Counted from the stretch's first letter, positions 1 to 12,196 are shown. The stretch is DNA of 49,478 bases from Pseudomonadota bacterium (GCA_018262095.1 JAGTRW010000030.1:1-49478), one strand, 5' to 3'. Program-made: numbers and translations. The notes: generated by a model from the sequence alone, not told the origin.

Positions 1-1
1 G

Positions 2-166
2 GCAGTCAACAGCCAGGTGGTCTTCGAGATTGACTTCGACAGTCAGGCAGGCGGCAGCAGCCGTTCAAGCGATCGCGCGAGTTGGTTGGCTGGCGCGGTC
101 GAGCTGGGCGACGGCCGTGGCGCGCTGGCCAGCGCGGGGCGGCTGCCACGACCTGGCGTCAGGTGA
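2..166 (+). CDS. C-terminal fragment of an unidentified protein (5' end off the window)
   Basis: Frame 2 is open from the window edge to a TGA at 164-166 and gives 54 residues, starting AVNSQVVFEIDFD. Codon third positions are mostly G or C, as in the real genes around it, which is why I treat it as the tail of a gene entering from the left. It converges on ispH, whose stop lies 5 bases further on. No family is recognisable from so short a tail rich in Gly, Ser and Arg. It could also be non-coding sequence that happens to be open. Confidence 0.4.
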   Translation, partial: AVNSQVVFEIDFDSQAGGSSRSSDRASWLAGAVELGDGRGALASAGRLPRPGVR

Positions 167-171
167 GCGGG

Positions 172-1095
172 TTAGCCCTGCAATTCCTTGGGCAGCGCGA
201 AGGTCACGTTTTCTTCGGCGCCGGCAAGCTGGGTGATGGGCTGCTGCCCGCCTTCGCTCAAGCGGGCGACGACGTTTTGCACCAGCACTTCGGGCGCCGA
301 CGCGCCGGCGGTGACGCCGATTCGCGTCGCCCCTGCGAGCCAGGATTGATCGATCTGCGCGGCGTCGTCGATGAGGTAGGCACGGGTTCCCAGCAGTTCG
401 GCGACTTCGCGCAGGCGGTTGGAGTTGGAACTCGACCGGCTGCCGACGACGAAGACGACGTCGGTTCGCGCGGCCAGTTGCTTGACGGCGTCCTGGCGGT
501 TCTGCGTCGCGTAGCAGATGTCGTCGTGGCGCGGGCCGGTAATCGCGGGAAAGCGTTGCTTGAGCGCGACGACGACTTTCTCGGCGTCGTCGACCGACAG
601 CGTGGTCTGCGTGACGTAGGCGAGTTGCGTGCCGTTGCCGACCGCGAGCTGCTCGACGTCGGCGACGGTTTCGACGAGGTGCATGCCGTTCGCGCTTTGC
701 CCCATCGTTCCCTCGACCTCGGGGTGCCCGCGGTGTCCGATCATGATGATTTCGTTGCCGGCCTGACGCAGCTTGGCGACTTCGCTATGCACCTTGGTGA
801 CCAGCGGGCAGGTGGCGTCGAAGACTTTGAGGCCGCGCCTCGTCGCCTCGGCGCGAACCGCTTGCGAGACGCCGTGCGCGCTGAAAATGACGGTGCCGCC
901 GGCGGGGACATCGGCGAGTTCGTCGATGAAGACGGCACCCTTGGCGCGCAGGTCGTCGCAGACATACTGGTTGTGCACGACTTCGTGGCGAACGTAGATC
1001 GGTGCGCCGAATTTTTCGATCGCGCGTTCGACGATGGCGATCGCGCGGTCGACGCCGGCGCAGAAGCCGCGGGGGTTGGCGAGGGTGATTTGCAT
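172..1095 (-). CDS. ispH: 4-hydroxy-3-methylbut-2-enyl diphosphate reductase (IspH/LytB)
   Basis: IspH catalyses the last step of the MEP isoprenoid pathway, reducing HMBPP to IPP and DMAPP with a [4Fe-4S] cluster in the cytoplasm. The 307-residue protein has the usual family length. The three cluster cysteines are visible: C12 in GFCAGV, C96 in DATCPLV and C194 in [12 protein letters not shown]124 and E126 (HPEVEG) correspond to substrate-handling residues of the E. coli enzyme, and the SHxV-type HEVVHN segment is also present. It is the last gene of the ribF-ileS-lspA-fkpB-ispH run and starts 2 bases after the fkpB stop, so it is surely cotranscribed. This order matches the E. coli operon. 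Confidence 0.97.
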   Translation of the reverse strand: MQITLANPRGFCAGVDRAIAIVERAIEKFGAPIYVRHEVVHNQYVCDDLRAKGAVFIDELADVPAGGTVIFSAHGVSQAVRAEATRRGLKVFDATCPLVTKVHSEVAKLRQAGNEIIMIGHRGHPEVEGTMGQSANGMHLVETVADVEQLAVGNGTQLAYVTQTTLSVDDAEKVVVALKQRFPAITGPRHDDICYATQNRQDAVKQLAARTDVVFVVGSRSSSNSNRLREVAELLGTRAYLIDDAAQIDQSWLAGATRIGVTAGASAPEVLVQNVVARLSEGGQQPITQLAGAEENVTFALPKELQG

Positions 1096-1097
1096 AT

Positions 1098-1544
1098 CTA
1101 CATGATTCCGATGATTTCGACCTCGAAGCGGATCGATTTGCCGGCGAGCGGGTGGTTAAAATCGATGAGCGCGGTGGTGTCGGTGAGCTCGCGCAGGAAT
1201 CCGGCAAAGCCGCCGCCCTCAGGTGCGCCGAATTCGAGCAGCGAGTTTTCGCGAAGCTCGATTCCGGCGGGCAGCGCGCTGCGCGCGATGCGCTCGACGA
1301 GCTGTGGGTTGTGTTCGCCGAAAGCGTCTTGGCAGGCGAGCGCGATGACTTGGCGCTGGCCCGCAGGCAGGCCGATCAGTCGCCTTTCGAGCGGTTCGGC
1401 GAGCTGACCGCTGCCCATCTGCAGCGTCGCTGGCGACAGGTCGAAGGTGCTGACGTACTCGTTGCCGGCATCGTCAGCGAGCCGGTAATTGAGCGTCAGA
1501 TAGCTGTCGGCGTGCACGGTCGGCAGGGTCGCATCTGTAGTCAT
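1098..1544 (-). CDS. fkpB: FKBP-type peptidyl-prolyl cis-trans isomerase, SlpA/FkpB type
   Basis: This is a cytoplasmic prolyl isomerase of the SlyD/SlpA branch of FKBPs. The 148 residues contain an FKBP half-domain ([20 protein letters not shown]), the inserted-flap region with [11 protein letters not shown] and DAFGEHNP, then a C-terminal FKBP strand set (FEVEIIGIM). It lacks the histidine-rich tail of SlyD, which favours SlpA/FkpB. The ATG at 1542-1544 is chosen because it is preceded by a GAGG Shine-Dalgarno and matches the family N-terminus. The frame stays open much further upstream, but that part reads as a shadow of lspA. It sits between lspA (44-base gap) and ispH (2-base gap). Confidence 0.93.
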   Translation of the reverse strand: MTTDATLPTVHADSYLTLNYRLADDAGNEYVSTFDLSPATLQMGSGQLAEPLERRLIGLPAGQRQVIALACQDAFGEHNPQLVERIARSALPAGIELRENSLLEFGAPEGGGFAGFLRELTDTTALIDFNHPLAGKSIRFEVEIIGIM

Positions 1545-1588
1545 CGTTGAAACCTCAGAATCGCCATGGCGAAGGCTTCTTCGACCAC

Positions 1589-2054
1589 TCAATCGGCAAT
1601 CGGTTTCGTCGCGAACTGATCCCAGGCCAGTAAGATGGCACCGAGCGTGATCGCCGAATCGGCGACGTTGAACGCCGGCCAGTAATAGCCGGCAACGTGC
1701 CACTGGATGAAATCGACGACGGCGCCGAAGCGCAAGCGGTCGATGACGTTGCCGAGCGCGCCGCCGAGCACCAGCGTGAGCGCCAGCGAGAGCCGGAACT
1801 CGCTGGTGTGACGGCGCAGCAGCATGACGATCCAGACCGAGATGCCAAGCGCCAGCAGCGTGAAGAACCAGCGCTGCCAGCCGCCGGCGTCGGACAGGAA
1901 GCTGAACGCGGCGCCGCTGTTGAAGGTCAGCACCCAGTTGAAGAACGGCGCGACGTAGCGCGAATCGCCCGGGCGCAGCGCGCCGAGAACGATCCACTTG
2001 CTGATCTGGTCGACGGCGATGAGCGCTGCGGCGAGCCACAGCCAGGACTTGATA

Positions 2055-2068
<14 letters not shown>
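1589..2068 (-). CDS. lspA: Lipoprotein signal peptidase (signal peptidase II)
   Basis: LspA is the inner-membrane aspartyl protease that cleaves the signal peptide of prolipoproteins after diacylglyceryl transfer. The 159-residue protein has four hydrophobic segments and both catalytic aspartates: D119 in the VVDF motif and D137 in FNVADSAI. They are 18 residues apart, as in E. coli. The [10 protein letters not shown] box and the N-terminal DQISKW are also intact. Its start overlaps the 3' end of ileS by 14 bases, so the two are translationally coupled. Pairing with ileS is widely conserved in Proteobacteria. Confidence 0.97.
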
Positions 2069-4889
<2,821 letters not shown>

Positions 4890-4898
4890 GGTCTTTGC

Positions 4899-5825
4899 TC
4901 AATGCTTGAAATAGTCTTTGGCGGAGTCGACGTCGAGCGCAATCTGTGCCTTGAGCGCGTCGATGTGGGGGAATTTCATTTCGTCGCGCAGCTTGTGCAG
5001 GAAACGAACGTTGAGGTGAGTGTCGTAGAGATCGCCGGCAAAGTCGAAGAGATGGACTTCGAGCAGCGCTTGCAAGGCCTTGCCGACGCTCGGGCGGAAG
5101 CCCAGGTTGGCGACGCCCTTGAGCGGTGAGGTCAAGCCCGGCCCGCGCACTTCGACGGCGAAGACGCCGAGCAGCGGCGGCTTGTCGTGCTTGATGCGGA
5201 TGTTGGCGGTGGCGAAGCCGAGCTGGCGGCCAATTTGTTCGCCGCGAACGACGCGGCCGTCGATCGCGTAGGGGCGGCCGAGCAGCCGCGCGGCGAGGTC
5301 CATTTGCCCGGCGGCGAGCGCGGCGCGGACCGCCGAACTCGACGCGCGTTGGCCATCGACGATGACGCTGGCGACGGCTTCGAGCGCAAAGCCGTGACGC
5401 TTGCCGGCGTCGGCGAGCAGCGCAAAGTTGCCGGCGCGGTCGGCGCCGAAGCAAAAGTCGTCGCCGATGATCAGGTGTTTGACGCGCAGCGCGTCGATCA
5501 GAATGCGTTCGATGAACTCGTCGGCCGAAAGCGCGGCAAAGCGCGCGTTGAAATGACCGACCCAGGTCGCCGCGACGCCTTCGTCTTCGATCAACTCGAG
5601 CTTTTCGCGCAGCGTCGATAAACGAGCCGGCGCCGATTCGGGCGCGAAGAACTCGCGCGGATGCGGCTCGAAGGTGAGCACCGCCGGCAGCAGTTGGTCT
5701 CTGGCGGCAATCGCTTTGAGGCGGCCGAGCAGCGCGCGATGACCCTGGTGGATGCCATCGAAGTTGCCGATGGTCAGCACGGTGGGGCCGGGCGCTGCGT
5801 GAGAGAAACCGCGATAAACGAGCAT
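4899..5825 (-). CDS. ribF: Bifunctional riboflavin kinase / FAD synthetase
   Basis: RibF phosphorylates riboflavin to FMN and adenylates FMN to FAD. The N-terminal nucleotidyltransferase domain shows GNFDGIHQGH (residues 20-29), TFEPHPREFF and GDDFCFG. The SSSAVRAALAAG segment ends this domain. The C-terminal riboflavin kinase domain begins at GRQLGFATANI, the PTAN-like loop with PTA replaced by ATA. The length of 308 residues is typical. It is the first gene of the five-gene operon ending in ispH, with a TATAAT-like -10 about 40 bases upstream on the same strand. Confidence 0.97.
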   Translation of the reverse strand: MLVYRGFSHAAPGPTVLTIGNFDGIHQGHRALLGRLKAIAARDQLLPAVLTFEPHPREFFAPESAPARLSTLREKLELIEDEGVAATWVGHFNARFAALSADEFIERILIDALRVKHLIIGDDFCFGADRAGNFALLADAGKRHGFALEAVASVIVDGQRASSSAVRAALAAGQMDLAARLLGRPYAIDGRVVRGEQIGRQLGFATANIRIKHDKPPLLGVFAVEVRGPGLTSPLKGVANLGFRPSVGKALQALLEVHLFDFAGDLYDTHLNVRFLHKLRDEMKFPHIDALKAQIALDVDSAKDYFKH

Positions 5826-5863
5826 CGGAATGAGCTGCCGGGGAGAGTACGGAAAAGGGCTGA

Positions 5864-5869
5864 ATTATA
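5864..5869 (-). promoter_or_regulatory. Candidate -10 box for the ribF-ispH operon
   Basis: On the minus strand these bases read TATAAT, a perfect sigma70 -10 hexamer, 39 bases ahead of the ribF ATG. I do not see a good -35 hexamer at 16-18 bases, so this rests on the -10 alone and on its position in the divergent ribF/ccoI spacer. Confidence 0.4.
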
Positions 5870-6049
5870 ACGGTTTTTAGGATCAATTTGCCGGCCGGTG
5901 TGATGCCGCGAGCGATTGGCCGCGTCGGCGCGAGCCCGTTCAATCCTTCGGCCGGCAGGATCTGCACGCTGTCGAACTGGCTTATACTCTTCGCCGTTGC
6001 GGGGCGTCGGCAGGTGCCGGCGCTTTTTGCCAGTGGGAACCGAGCGCAG

Positions 6050-8485
6050 ATGAGTCAGGACAATTGTTATCACTGCGGCCTGCCTGTTCCGGCCGGGCTG
6101 GCCTTGTCGGTGAGCATCGACGGCGAGCCGCGCGCGATGTGCTGCATCGGCTGCCAGGCGGTGACGCAGGCGATCGTCGATAACGGCCTGGCCGATTATT
6201 ACCGCCATCGCGATGCCTTGCCCGATTCGCCGCGCGAAGCGCTGCCCGCCGTTCTGCAGGGCCTTGCACTCTACGATCACGCCGATTTCCAGAAGAGCTT
6301 CGTTCGCGACTTGGGCGGAGGCGAGCGCGAAGCGTCGCTGATCATCGAGGGAATCACCTGCGCCGCGTGCATCTGGCTCAACGAGCAACATGTCGCTCAG
6401 CTTCCCGGCGTCGTCGGCGTGCAGATCAATTTCGCGAGTCGGCGCGCGCGCGTTCGCTGGGACGAGCGGCGCATCAAGCTCTCCGAGATCCTGGCGGCGA
6501 TCGCTGCCATCGGTTACCGCGCTCACCCCTACGACGCGGCGAAGAGCGAGGACCTGGCGCGGCGCGAGCGGCGCAGCGCGCTGTGGCGAGTCTTCGTCGC
6601 CGGTTTCGGGATGATGCAGGTGATGATGTACGCGGTTCCGGTTTATCTTGCCGGTGACGGCGACATGGCGCCCGACATCGAAGCGCTGCTGCGCTGGGCG
6701 AGCATGGTGCTGACGCTGCCGGTGGTCCTTTATTCGGCGGCGCCGTTCTTTCGCGGCGCCTGGCGCGACCTCGCGCGACGCCGGGTCGGCATGGACGTTC
6801 CGGTCGCGCTGGGTGTCGGCGCGGCTTTCGCGGCGAGCGTCTGGGCGACGCTGACGGCTTCGGGCGAAGTCTATTTCGACTCGGTGACGATGTTCGTCTT
6901 CTTCCTGCTCGGCGGGCGCTTCCTCGAAATGACCGCCCGCCAGCGCGCGGTGAGCGTCAGCGAGGCGCTGGCGCGGCTGATGCCGGCGTTGGCCGAGCGC
7001 CTTACGGCTTATCCGCACGATCGGTCGACGCAGCAGGTGATCGCCGCTGACCTCAAGCCCGGCGACGTGGTGCTGGTCAAGGCCGGCGAGACGATCCCGG
7101 CCGACGGACAGGTGCTCGAAGGGACGAGCTGTGCCAACGAGTCGCTGCTCACCGGCGAGAGCGCGCCGCTCGCCAAGTCGCCGGGGTCAATGGTGACCGG
7201 CGGCGCCGTCAATGTCGACAGCCCGCTGCTGATCCGCGTCGAGCAGGTCGGCGAAGCGACTCGTCTGTCGGCGATCATCCGCCTGATGGAGCGCGCGGCG
7301 ATGGAAAAACCGGCGATCGTCGAACTGGCCGATCGCGTCGCCGGACGATTTATCCTGGCGCTGCTGGTGATCGCCGCGGCGGTGGCGGTCGCCTGGTGCC
7401 TGATCGACCCGAGCAAGGCGCTGTGGATTACCGTCTCGGTGCTGGTCGTGACCTGTCCCTGCGCCTTGTCGCTGGCGACCCCGGTGGCCTTGAGCGTGGC
7501 CAGCGGCGCGATGGCGCGCGCGGGACTCTTGGTGACGCACGGCCACGCGATCGAAACGCTGGCGCGCGCCACCCACTTCGTTTTCGACAAGACCGGGACG
7601 CTGACGCGCGGCCAGATGACCTTGCTCGCAACGTTGCCGCTTGGCGAACTCGATTCGTCATCGTCGCTGGCGCTGGCGGCGGCGATCGAGGCTTCGTCCG
7701 AGCATCCGATCGGCGCGGCCTTGCGCGCGGCGGCGGGCGAATCGCTGCCGGCGCTGACCGCGATTGCCAACGAGTCGGGCAGCGGCATGAGCGCACTCGA
7801 CCACGGGCGGGCGCTGCGCGTCGGGCGGCTCGAGTACGTCGCGGCGCTGCACGGCCAGCCGCTGCCCGAAGCGGCGGCCGCTTTCGCCGCGTGCAGCGAT
7901 ACCGTGATCGCGCTGGGCAATGAGGCGGGCTGGCTCGCGCTCTTTCGCCTGGGCGACGAGGTGCGGCCCGAAGCGGCAGCGGCGATCGCTGCGCTGCGCG
8001 CCGCCGGGCGGCAGGTCGCGCTGCTTTCCGGCGATTGCGCGCCGGTGGCCTTGAAGGTCGCGCAGGCGCTTGACATCGACGAGGTACACGCCGCCGTCTC
8101 GCCGCAGGGCAAGCACGACTATGTGAGCCGGCTGCAGGCCGGCGGAGCGGTCGTCGCGATGATCGGCGACGGCGTCAATGACGCGCCGGTACTGGCGCAG
8201 GCGCAGGTCTCGGTGGCCATGGGCGGTGGTTCGCAACTGGCGCGAACGCAGGCCGATCTCATTCTGTTGTCGGAAAATCTCGAACACCTGACGCGCGGTT
8301 TCCTGGTCGCGCGCCGCGCACTGGCGATCATTCGGCAGAATCTGCTGTGGGCCTTCGCCTACAACCTCGTCGCGCTGCCGCTGGCGATGAGCGGTCTGGT
8401 CGCGCCGTGGATGGCCGGCATCGGCATGTCGGGTAGTTCGTTGCTGGTGGTGCTCAATTCATTGCGTCTGCAGAGGGCGAACTGA
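6050..8485 (+). CDS. ccoI: Copper-translocating P1B-type ATPase for cbb3 oxidase assembly (CcoI/FixI)
   Basis: CcoI exports copper across the inner membrane for delivery to the binuclear centre of cbb3 oxidase. The 811-residue protein carries an N-terminal cysteine motif (CYHCG, then CCIGC), an HMA domain with C104-x-x-C107 (ITCAACIW), eight hydrophobic segments, and the CPC metal site at C469-P-C471. The phosphorylated D513 lies in DKTGTL, and the GDGVNDAP hinge follows. I chose the ATG at 6050, directly at MSQDNCYHCG, because the cysteine motif is the expected N-terminus; the frame is open further upstream without a family match. The TGA stop overlaps the ccoS ATG by one base. Confidence 0.96.
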   Translation: MSQDNCYHCGLPVPAGLALSVSIDGEPRAMCCIGCQAVTQAIVDNGLADYYRHRDALPDSPREALPAVLQGLALYDHADFQKSFVRDLGGGEREASLIIEGITCAACIWLNEQHVAQLPGVVGVQINFASRRARVRWDERRIKLSEILAAIAAIGYRAHPYDAAKSEDLARRERRSALWRVFVAGFGMMQVMMYAVPVYLAGDGDMAPDIEALLRWASMVLTLPVVLYSAAPFFRGAWRDLARRRVGMDVPVALGVGAAFAASVWATLTASGEVYFDSVTMFVFFLLGGRFLEMTARQRAVSVSEALARLMPALAERLTAYPHDRSTQQVIAADLKPGDVVLVKAGETIPADGQVLEGTSCANESLLTGESAPLAKSPGSMVTGGAVNVDSPLLIRVEQVGEATRLSAIIRLMERAAMEKPAIVELADRVAGRFILALLVIAAAVAVAWCLIDPSKALWITVSVLVVTCPCALSLATPVALSVASGAMARAGLLVTHGHAIETLARATHFVFDKTGTLTRGQMTLLATLPLGELDSSSSLALAAAIEASSEHPIGAALRAAAGESLPALTAIANESGSGMSALDHGRALRVGRLEYVAALHGQPLPEAAAAFAACSDTVIALGNEAGWLALFRLGDEVRPEAAAAIAALRAAGRQVALLSGDCAPVALKVAQALDIDEVHAAVSPQGKHDYVSRLQAGGAVVAMIGDGVNDAPVLAQAQVSVAMGGGSQLARTQADLILLSENLEHLTRGFLVARRALAIIRQNLLWAFAYNLVALPLAMSGLVAPWMAGIGMSGSSLLVVLNSLRLQRAN

Positions 8486-8694
8486 TGGAAATCATGTATC
8501 TGCTGATTCCGCTTTCGGTGATCCTGGTCTTTCTGATCGGCGTCGTTTTCTGGTGGTCGTTGCGTAGCGGCCAGTTCGACGATCTGGAGGGGCCGGGCTA
8601 TCGAATCCTGATGGACGACGACCAGGCGAGGGGTGAGAATGCCTCCACAACGCCGCCGGATCAGCATCGCGGCAGCGCTGCGGCGAATGAGTAA
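8485..8694 (+). CDS. ccoS: cbb3-type oxidase assembly protein CcoS
   Basis: CcoS is a small inner-membrane protein needed for cofactor insertion into cbb3 oxidase. The 69 residues show one transmembrane segment (LLIPLSVILVFLIGVVFWW) followed by the family hallmark GQFDDLEGPGYRIL. The start overlaps the ccoI stop (TGATG), so the two are translationally coupled. The C-terminal tail after residue 45 is polar and unremarkable. Confidence 0.95.
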   Translation: MEIMYLLIPLSVILVFLIGVVFWWSLRSGQFDDLEGPGYRILMDDDQARGENASTTPPDQHRGSAAANE

Positions 8695-8748
8695 AGCGGC
8701 AAGCGTTGCTTTTTTGGCGTCTCGTTTTGATCGCGGCAGGTTTTCGAG

Positions 8749-8762
8749 TTGACTTATATCAA
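8749..8762 (+). promoter_or_regulatory. FNR/ANR-type box upstream of ccoNOQP
   Basis: The sequence TTGACTTATATCAA fits the FNR consensus TTGAT-N4-ATCAA with one mismatch. Its centre (8755.5) is about 41 bases upstream of a plausible start site if the -10 is TGCTAT at 8785-8790, which is the class II activator position. An alternative -10, TAGAAT, lies at 8780-8785. Known biology supports it: cbb3 oxidase operons are generally induced by FNR-type regulators at low oxygen. The box separates ccoIS from ccoNOQP, so the oxidase genes can be driven on their own. Confidence 0.75.
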
Positions 8763-8866
8763 ATTTGTTGGCGATTGGTTAGAATGCTATCCGTTTAATG
8801 CAATGCTGTCGGTAGGGGTATTCGAGGGCGGCGAATCCGTTTTATTTCTAAAAATGAGGTGGGTCC

Positions 8867-10309
8867 ATGTCGGAAACTCAGTCAATGTATAACTACAAGG
8901 TTGTGCGGCAATTCGCCGTGATGACCGTGATCTGGGGCATCGTGGGGATGCTGGTCGGCGTGATCATCGCCTCGCAACTGGTCTGGCCCGAACTCAATTT
9001 CGGACCGTGGCTGTCGTACGGCCGTCTGCGTCCGCTGCACACCAACGCGGTGATTTTCGCCTTCGGCGGCTGCGCGCTGTTCGCGACCTCGTATTACGTC
9101 GTTCAACGCACCTGCCATGCGCGTCTGTTTGCCGGCGGGCTCGCCGCCTTCACCTTCTGGGGCTGGCAATTGGTGATCCTGCTGGCGGCGATATCGCTGC
9201 CGCTGGGCTTCACCCAGGGCAAGGAGTACGCGGAACTCGAATGGCCGATCGACATCCTGATCACCGTCGTCTGGGTTTCCTACGCCGTCGTTTTCTTCGG
9301 CACCATCGCCAAGCGTACCGTCAGCCATATCTACGTCGCCAACTGGTTCTTCGGCGCCATGATCCTGACCGTCGCCGTGCTGCACCTGGTCAATAGCGCC
9401 GCGGTGCCGGTGCTCGCCGCCGGCATCCTGACGCCCAAGTCGTACTCGGCGTACGCCGGCGTCCAGGACGCGATGATCCAGTGGTGGTACGGCCACAACG
9501 CGGTCGGCTTCTTCCTGACGGCGGGCTTTCTCGGCATCATGTACTACTTCGTTCCCAAGCAGGCCGGTCGCCCCGTTTATTCGTATCGCCTCTCGGTGGT
9601 GCATTTCTGGGCGCTGATTTTCACCTATATGTGGGCCGGCCCGCACCACCTGCACTACACCGCGCTGCCCGACTGGACGCAATCGGTCGGCATGATCTTC
9701 TCGCTGATCCTGCTGGCGCCGTCGTGGGGCGGAATGATCAACGGCATCATGACGCTGTCGGGCGCCTGGCATAAGCTGCGCGACGACCCGATCCTCAAGT
9801 TCCTGATCACCTCGCTGTCGTTCTACGGCATGTCGACCTTCGAGGGTCCGATGATGTCGATCAAGACGGTCAATGCGCTGTCGCACTACACCGACTGGAC
9901 CGTCGGCCACGTGCACTCGGGCGCGCTCGGCTGGGTGGCGATGGTGACCATCGGTTCGATGTACTACCTGCTGCCGCGCCTGTTCGGCAAACCGCAGATG
10001 CACAGCGTCAAGCTGATGACCGTGCATTTCTGGGTGGCGACCATCGGCATCGTTCTCTATATCGCTTCGATGTGGATCTCCGGCGTCATGCAGGGGCTGA
10101 TGTGGCGCTCGGGCAACGCCGACGGCACGCTGGCCTACAGTTTCGTCGAGTCGGTCAAGGTGACCTACCCGTTCTATGCGATTCGCCTGGTCGGTGGCCT
10201 GCTCTTCCTGTGCGGCATGCTGATCATGGCCTACAACATGTTCAAGACGATGGCCGGCGGCAGCACGGCAGATGCGCCGGTGCTGCTTGCGGCCGGTCAA
10301 CACGCCTAA
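8867..10309 (+). CDS. ccoN: cbb3-type cytochrome c oxidase subunit I (CcoN)
   Basis: CcoN is the catalytic heme-copper subunit that reduces oxygen to water and pumps protons. The 480-residue protein is polytopic (about 12 hydrophobic segments). Conserved histidines are visible: H58 in [10 protein letters not shown] (heme b ligand), H210 in YGHNAVGF, and H260-H261 in GPHHLHY, which with H210 form the CuB site. The later HVHSG region near the C-terminal third supplies heme ligands. The ATG at 8867 follows a GAGGTGG ribosome binding site. It is the first gene of ccoNOQP. Confidence 0.98.
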   Translation: MSETQSMYNYKVVRQFAVMTVIWGIVGMLVGVIIASQLVWPELNFGPWLSYGRLRPLHTNAVIFAFGGCALFATSYYVVQRTCHARLFAGGLAAFTFWGWQLVILLAAISLPLGFTQGKEYAELEWPIDILITVVWVSYAVVFFGTIAKRTVSHIYVANWFFGAMILTVAVLHLVNSAAVPVLAAGILTPKSYSAYAGVQDAMIQWWYGHNAVGFFLTAGFLGIMYYFVPKQAGRPVYSYRLSVVHFWALIFTYMWAGPHHLHYTALPDWTQSVGMIFSLILLAPSWGGMINGIMTLSGAWHKLRDDPILKFLITSLSFYGMSTFEGPMMSIKTVNALSHYTDWTVGHVHSGALGWVAMVTIGSMYYLLPRLFGKPQMHSVKLMTVHFWVATIGIVLYIASMWISGVMQGLMWRSGNADGTLAYSFVESVKVTYPFYAIRLVGGLLFLCGMLIMAYNMFKTMAGGSTADAPVLLAAGQHA

Positions 10310-10327
10310 CAGGGAGGCTTCGATAAA

Positions 10328-10942
10328 ATGAAACTCACGCATGAATCGATAGAACGCAACGTCGGCCTGCTGATGGTGCTGATCGTGCTGGTCATCAGCG
10401 TCGGCGGACTGCTCGAGATCGTTCCGCAGTTTTTCCAGAAATCGACGACGACGCCGGTCGAGGGCTTGAAGCCCTACGACGCGGTGCGCCTGTCGGGTCG
10501 CGACATCTATCTGCGCGAAGGCTGCTACAACTGCCACTCGCAGATGATCCGCCCGTTCCGCGCCGAGACCGAGCGTTACGGCCATTACTCGGTCGCCGGC
10601 GAGTTCGTTTATGACCATCCGTTCCAGTGGGGGTCGAAGCGCACCGGTCCGGATCTGCACCGGGTTGGCGGTCGCTATTCGGACGAATGGCATCGCGCGC
10701 ACCTCAACAATCCGCGCGACGTGGTTCCCGAGTCCAATATGCCGGCCTACGCTTTCCTCGCCAAGACGCCGGTCGATGCGTCGACGATAGCCGCCAAGAT
10801 GAGCGCGCTGCGCAGCGTCGGGGTGCCGTACACCGACGCCGAGATCGGCGAGGCCGGAAAATTGCTCGAAGGCAAGACCGAGCTCGACGTGCTCATCGCC
10901 TATCTGCAAGGGCTGGGAATCGAACTCAAGGGCGCCAAGTAA
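10328..10942 (+). CDS. ccoO: cbb3-type cytochrome c oxidase subunit II (CcoO), monoheme cytochrome c
   Basis: CcoO is the membrane-anchored monoheme cytochrome c of cbb3 oxidase and passes electrons toward CcoN. The 204-residue protein has an N-terminal transmembrane anchor (about residues 13-33) and one heme-binding CxxCH at C66-C69-H70 (CYNCH). The distal methionine region is NMPAYAFL. It begins 18 bases after the ccoN stop behind a GGGAGG ribosome binding site. Confidence 0.97.
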   Translation: MKLTHESIERNVGLLMVLIVLVISVGGLLEIVPQFFQKSTTTPVEGLKPYDAVRLSGRDIYLREGCYNCHSQMIRPFRAETERYGHYSVAGEFVYDHPFQWGSKRTGPDLHRVGGRYSDEWHRAHLNNPRDVVPESNMPAYAFLAKTPVDASTIAAKMSALRSVGVPYTDAEIGEAGKLLEGKTELDVLIAYLQGLGIELKGAK

Positions 10943-10946
10943 AGCC

Positions 10947-11141
10947 ATGGATATCAACGATCTGCGATCCATCATGACGGTCGTCTCGCTGCTCACCTTT
11001 CTCGGCATCGTGTGGTGGGCCTATGGCATGAAAGGTAACAAGCAACGCTTCGAAGAAGCCGCCAACTTGCCGTTTTCAGATGAGGGAGCCGATCGAGCTG
11101 AGCTCGGTCTGTCTCGCAACGAACAAAGGAAAACATCATGA
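10947..11141 (+). CDS. ccoQ: cbb3-type oxidase subunit IV (CcoQ)
   Basis: CcoQ is a small single-span protein that stabilises the cbb3 complex. The 64 residues carry one membrane segment (MTVVSLLTFLGIVWWAYG) and a charged C-terminal tail including NKQRFEEAANLPF, which matches the family. It lies 4 bases after ccoO, and its stop overlaps the ccoP start (ATGA). Confidence 0.93.
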   Translation: MDINDLRSIMTVVSLLTFLGIVWWAYGMKGNKQRFEEAANLPFSDEGADRAELGLSRNEQRKTS

Positions 11142-12070
11142 GCGATTTTGTCAATGAGTTTTGGAACTGGTACGTCATCCTGATCGTGCTGGTCAGCATC
11201 GTGGCCTGCGGCGTCTTCCTCTGGTCGCAGAGCATCCACCATCCGGGTGGCGCCGAAACGACCGACACCACCGGTCATGTCTGGGACGAGACGCTCGAGG
11301 AATACAACAATCCGCTGCCCAAATGGTGGAGCTGGCTGTTTTATCTGACCGTCGTCTTCGCGTTGGTCTATGCCACCTTGTATCCGGCTTTGGGTCGTTT
11401 TCCGGGCGTCTTCGGCTGGACTTCGGCCGGCGAGCACAAGAAGGAGGTTGCCGCGGTCGATGCCCAGGTCAAGCCGCTCTTCGACAAGTATCTCAAGATG
11501 GACCTGCTGGCCGTCGCCGCCGACCGCGATGCCATGGAGATGGGCGGACGTCTGTTCCAGACCTATTGCATTCAGTGCCACGGCGCGACGGGGCAAGGTT
11601 CACGGGACAAGGGCTTCCCCAACCTCACCGACAAGGATTGGCAGTGGGGCGGAACGCCCGAAGCGATCGTCGAAACGATCAGCAATGGTCGCATGGGAAT
11701 GATGCCGCCTTACGGCGGCAACCCCGACGCCATCGGCGGTGAAGCCGGCGCCAAGGAAGTCGCCAACTACGTGCGCTCGCTGTCCGGCCTCAAGCACGAC
11801 AGCGCGCTGGCGACCAAGGGCAAGGCCAGGTTCGATACCGTCTGCTTCGCCTGTCACGGTCAGGACGGCAAGGGAATGCAGGCGGTGGGCGCGCCCAACC
11901 TGACCGACAAGGTCTGGCTCTACGGTAGTTCCGAGGCCAAGATCGTCGAGACCATCACCCAGGGACGCGCCAATCAGATGCCGGCGTGGAAGGACTTCCT
12001 GGGCGACGCCAAGATCCATCTGCTTGCCGCCTACGTGCTCAACATCAGCGGCGGCGGCGAGAAGAAGTGA
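11138..12070 (+). CDS. ccoP: cbb3-type cytochrome c oxidase subunit III (CcoP), diheme cytochrome c
   Basis: CcoP is the diheme cytochrome c that accepts electrons for the oxidase. The 310 residues contain an N-terminal transmembrane region (residues 10-30), the GHVWDETLEEYNNPLPKWW linker, a second hydrophobic helix, then two cytochrome c domains. Their heme sites are C144-C147-H148 (CIQCH) and C236-C239-H240 (CFACH). Four-base overlap with ccoQ indicates coupled translation. A strong stem-loop follows 14 bases after the stop. Confidence 0.98.
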   Translation: MSDFVNEFWNWYVILIVLVSIVACGVFLWSQSIHHPGGAETTDTTGHVWDETLEEYNNPLPKWWSWLFYLTVVFALVYATLYPALGRFPGVFGWTSAGEHKKEVAAVDAQVKPLFDKYLKMDLLAVAADRDAMEMGGRLFQTYCIQCHGATGQGSRDKGFPNLTDKDWQWGGTPEAIVETISNGRMGMMPPYGGNPDAIGGEAGAKEVANYVRSLSGLKHDSALATKGKARFDTVCFACHGQDGKGMQAVGAPNLTDKVWLYGSSEAKIVETITQGRANQMPAWKDFLGDAKIHLLAAYVLNISGGGEKK

Positions 12071-12084
12071 TTTTTTCGGCCACG

Positions 12085-12102
12085 GGGCGACGCGAGTCGC
12101 CC
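12085..12102 (+). other. Stem-loop with a GCGA tetraloop between ccoP and ccoG
   Basis: GGGCGAC (12085-12091) pairs perfectly with GTCGCCC (12096-12102) around a GNRA-type GCGA loop. No T-run follows, so it is not a classical intrinsic terminator. Its place at the ccoNOQP/ccoGH boundary suggests 3'-end protection of the structural-gene mRNA or partial termination. Confidence 0.55.
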
Positions 12103-12196
12103 GGTCTTGGTCGGCAGAGCTGATTCGTTGCACCGTGGGCTCTGGCGATCAGCATTAGCGTAATGTGTAATTCTGAAATACCTTAAGGCGCAGGTC

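Noticed and set aside
8882-11008. A 708-codon minus-strand frame opposite ccoN and ccoO
   Set aside because: The plus strand holds unmistakable ccoN and ccoO. The opposite frame is His/Asp/Arg rich low-complexity shadow coding.
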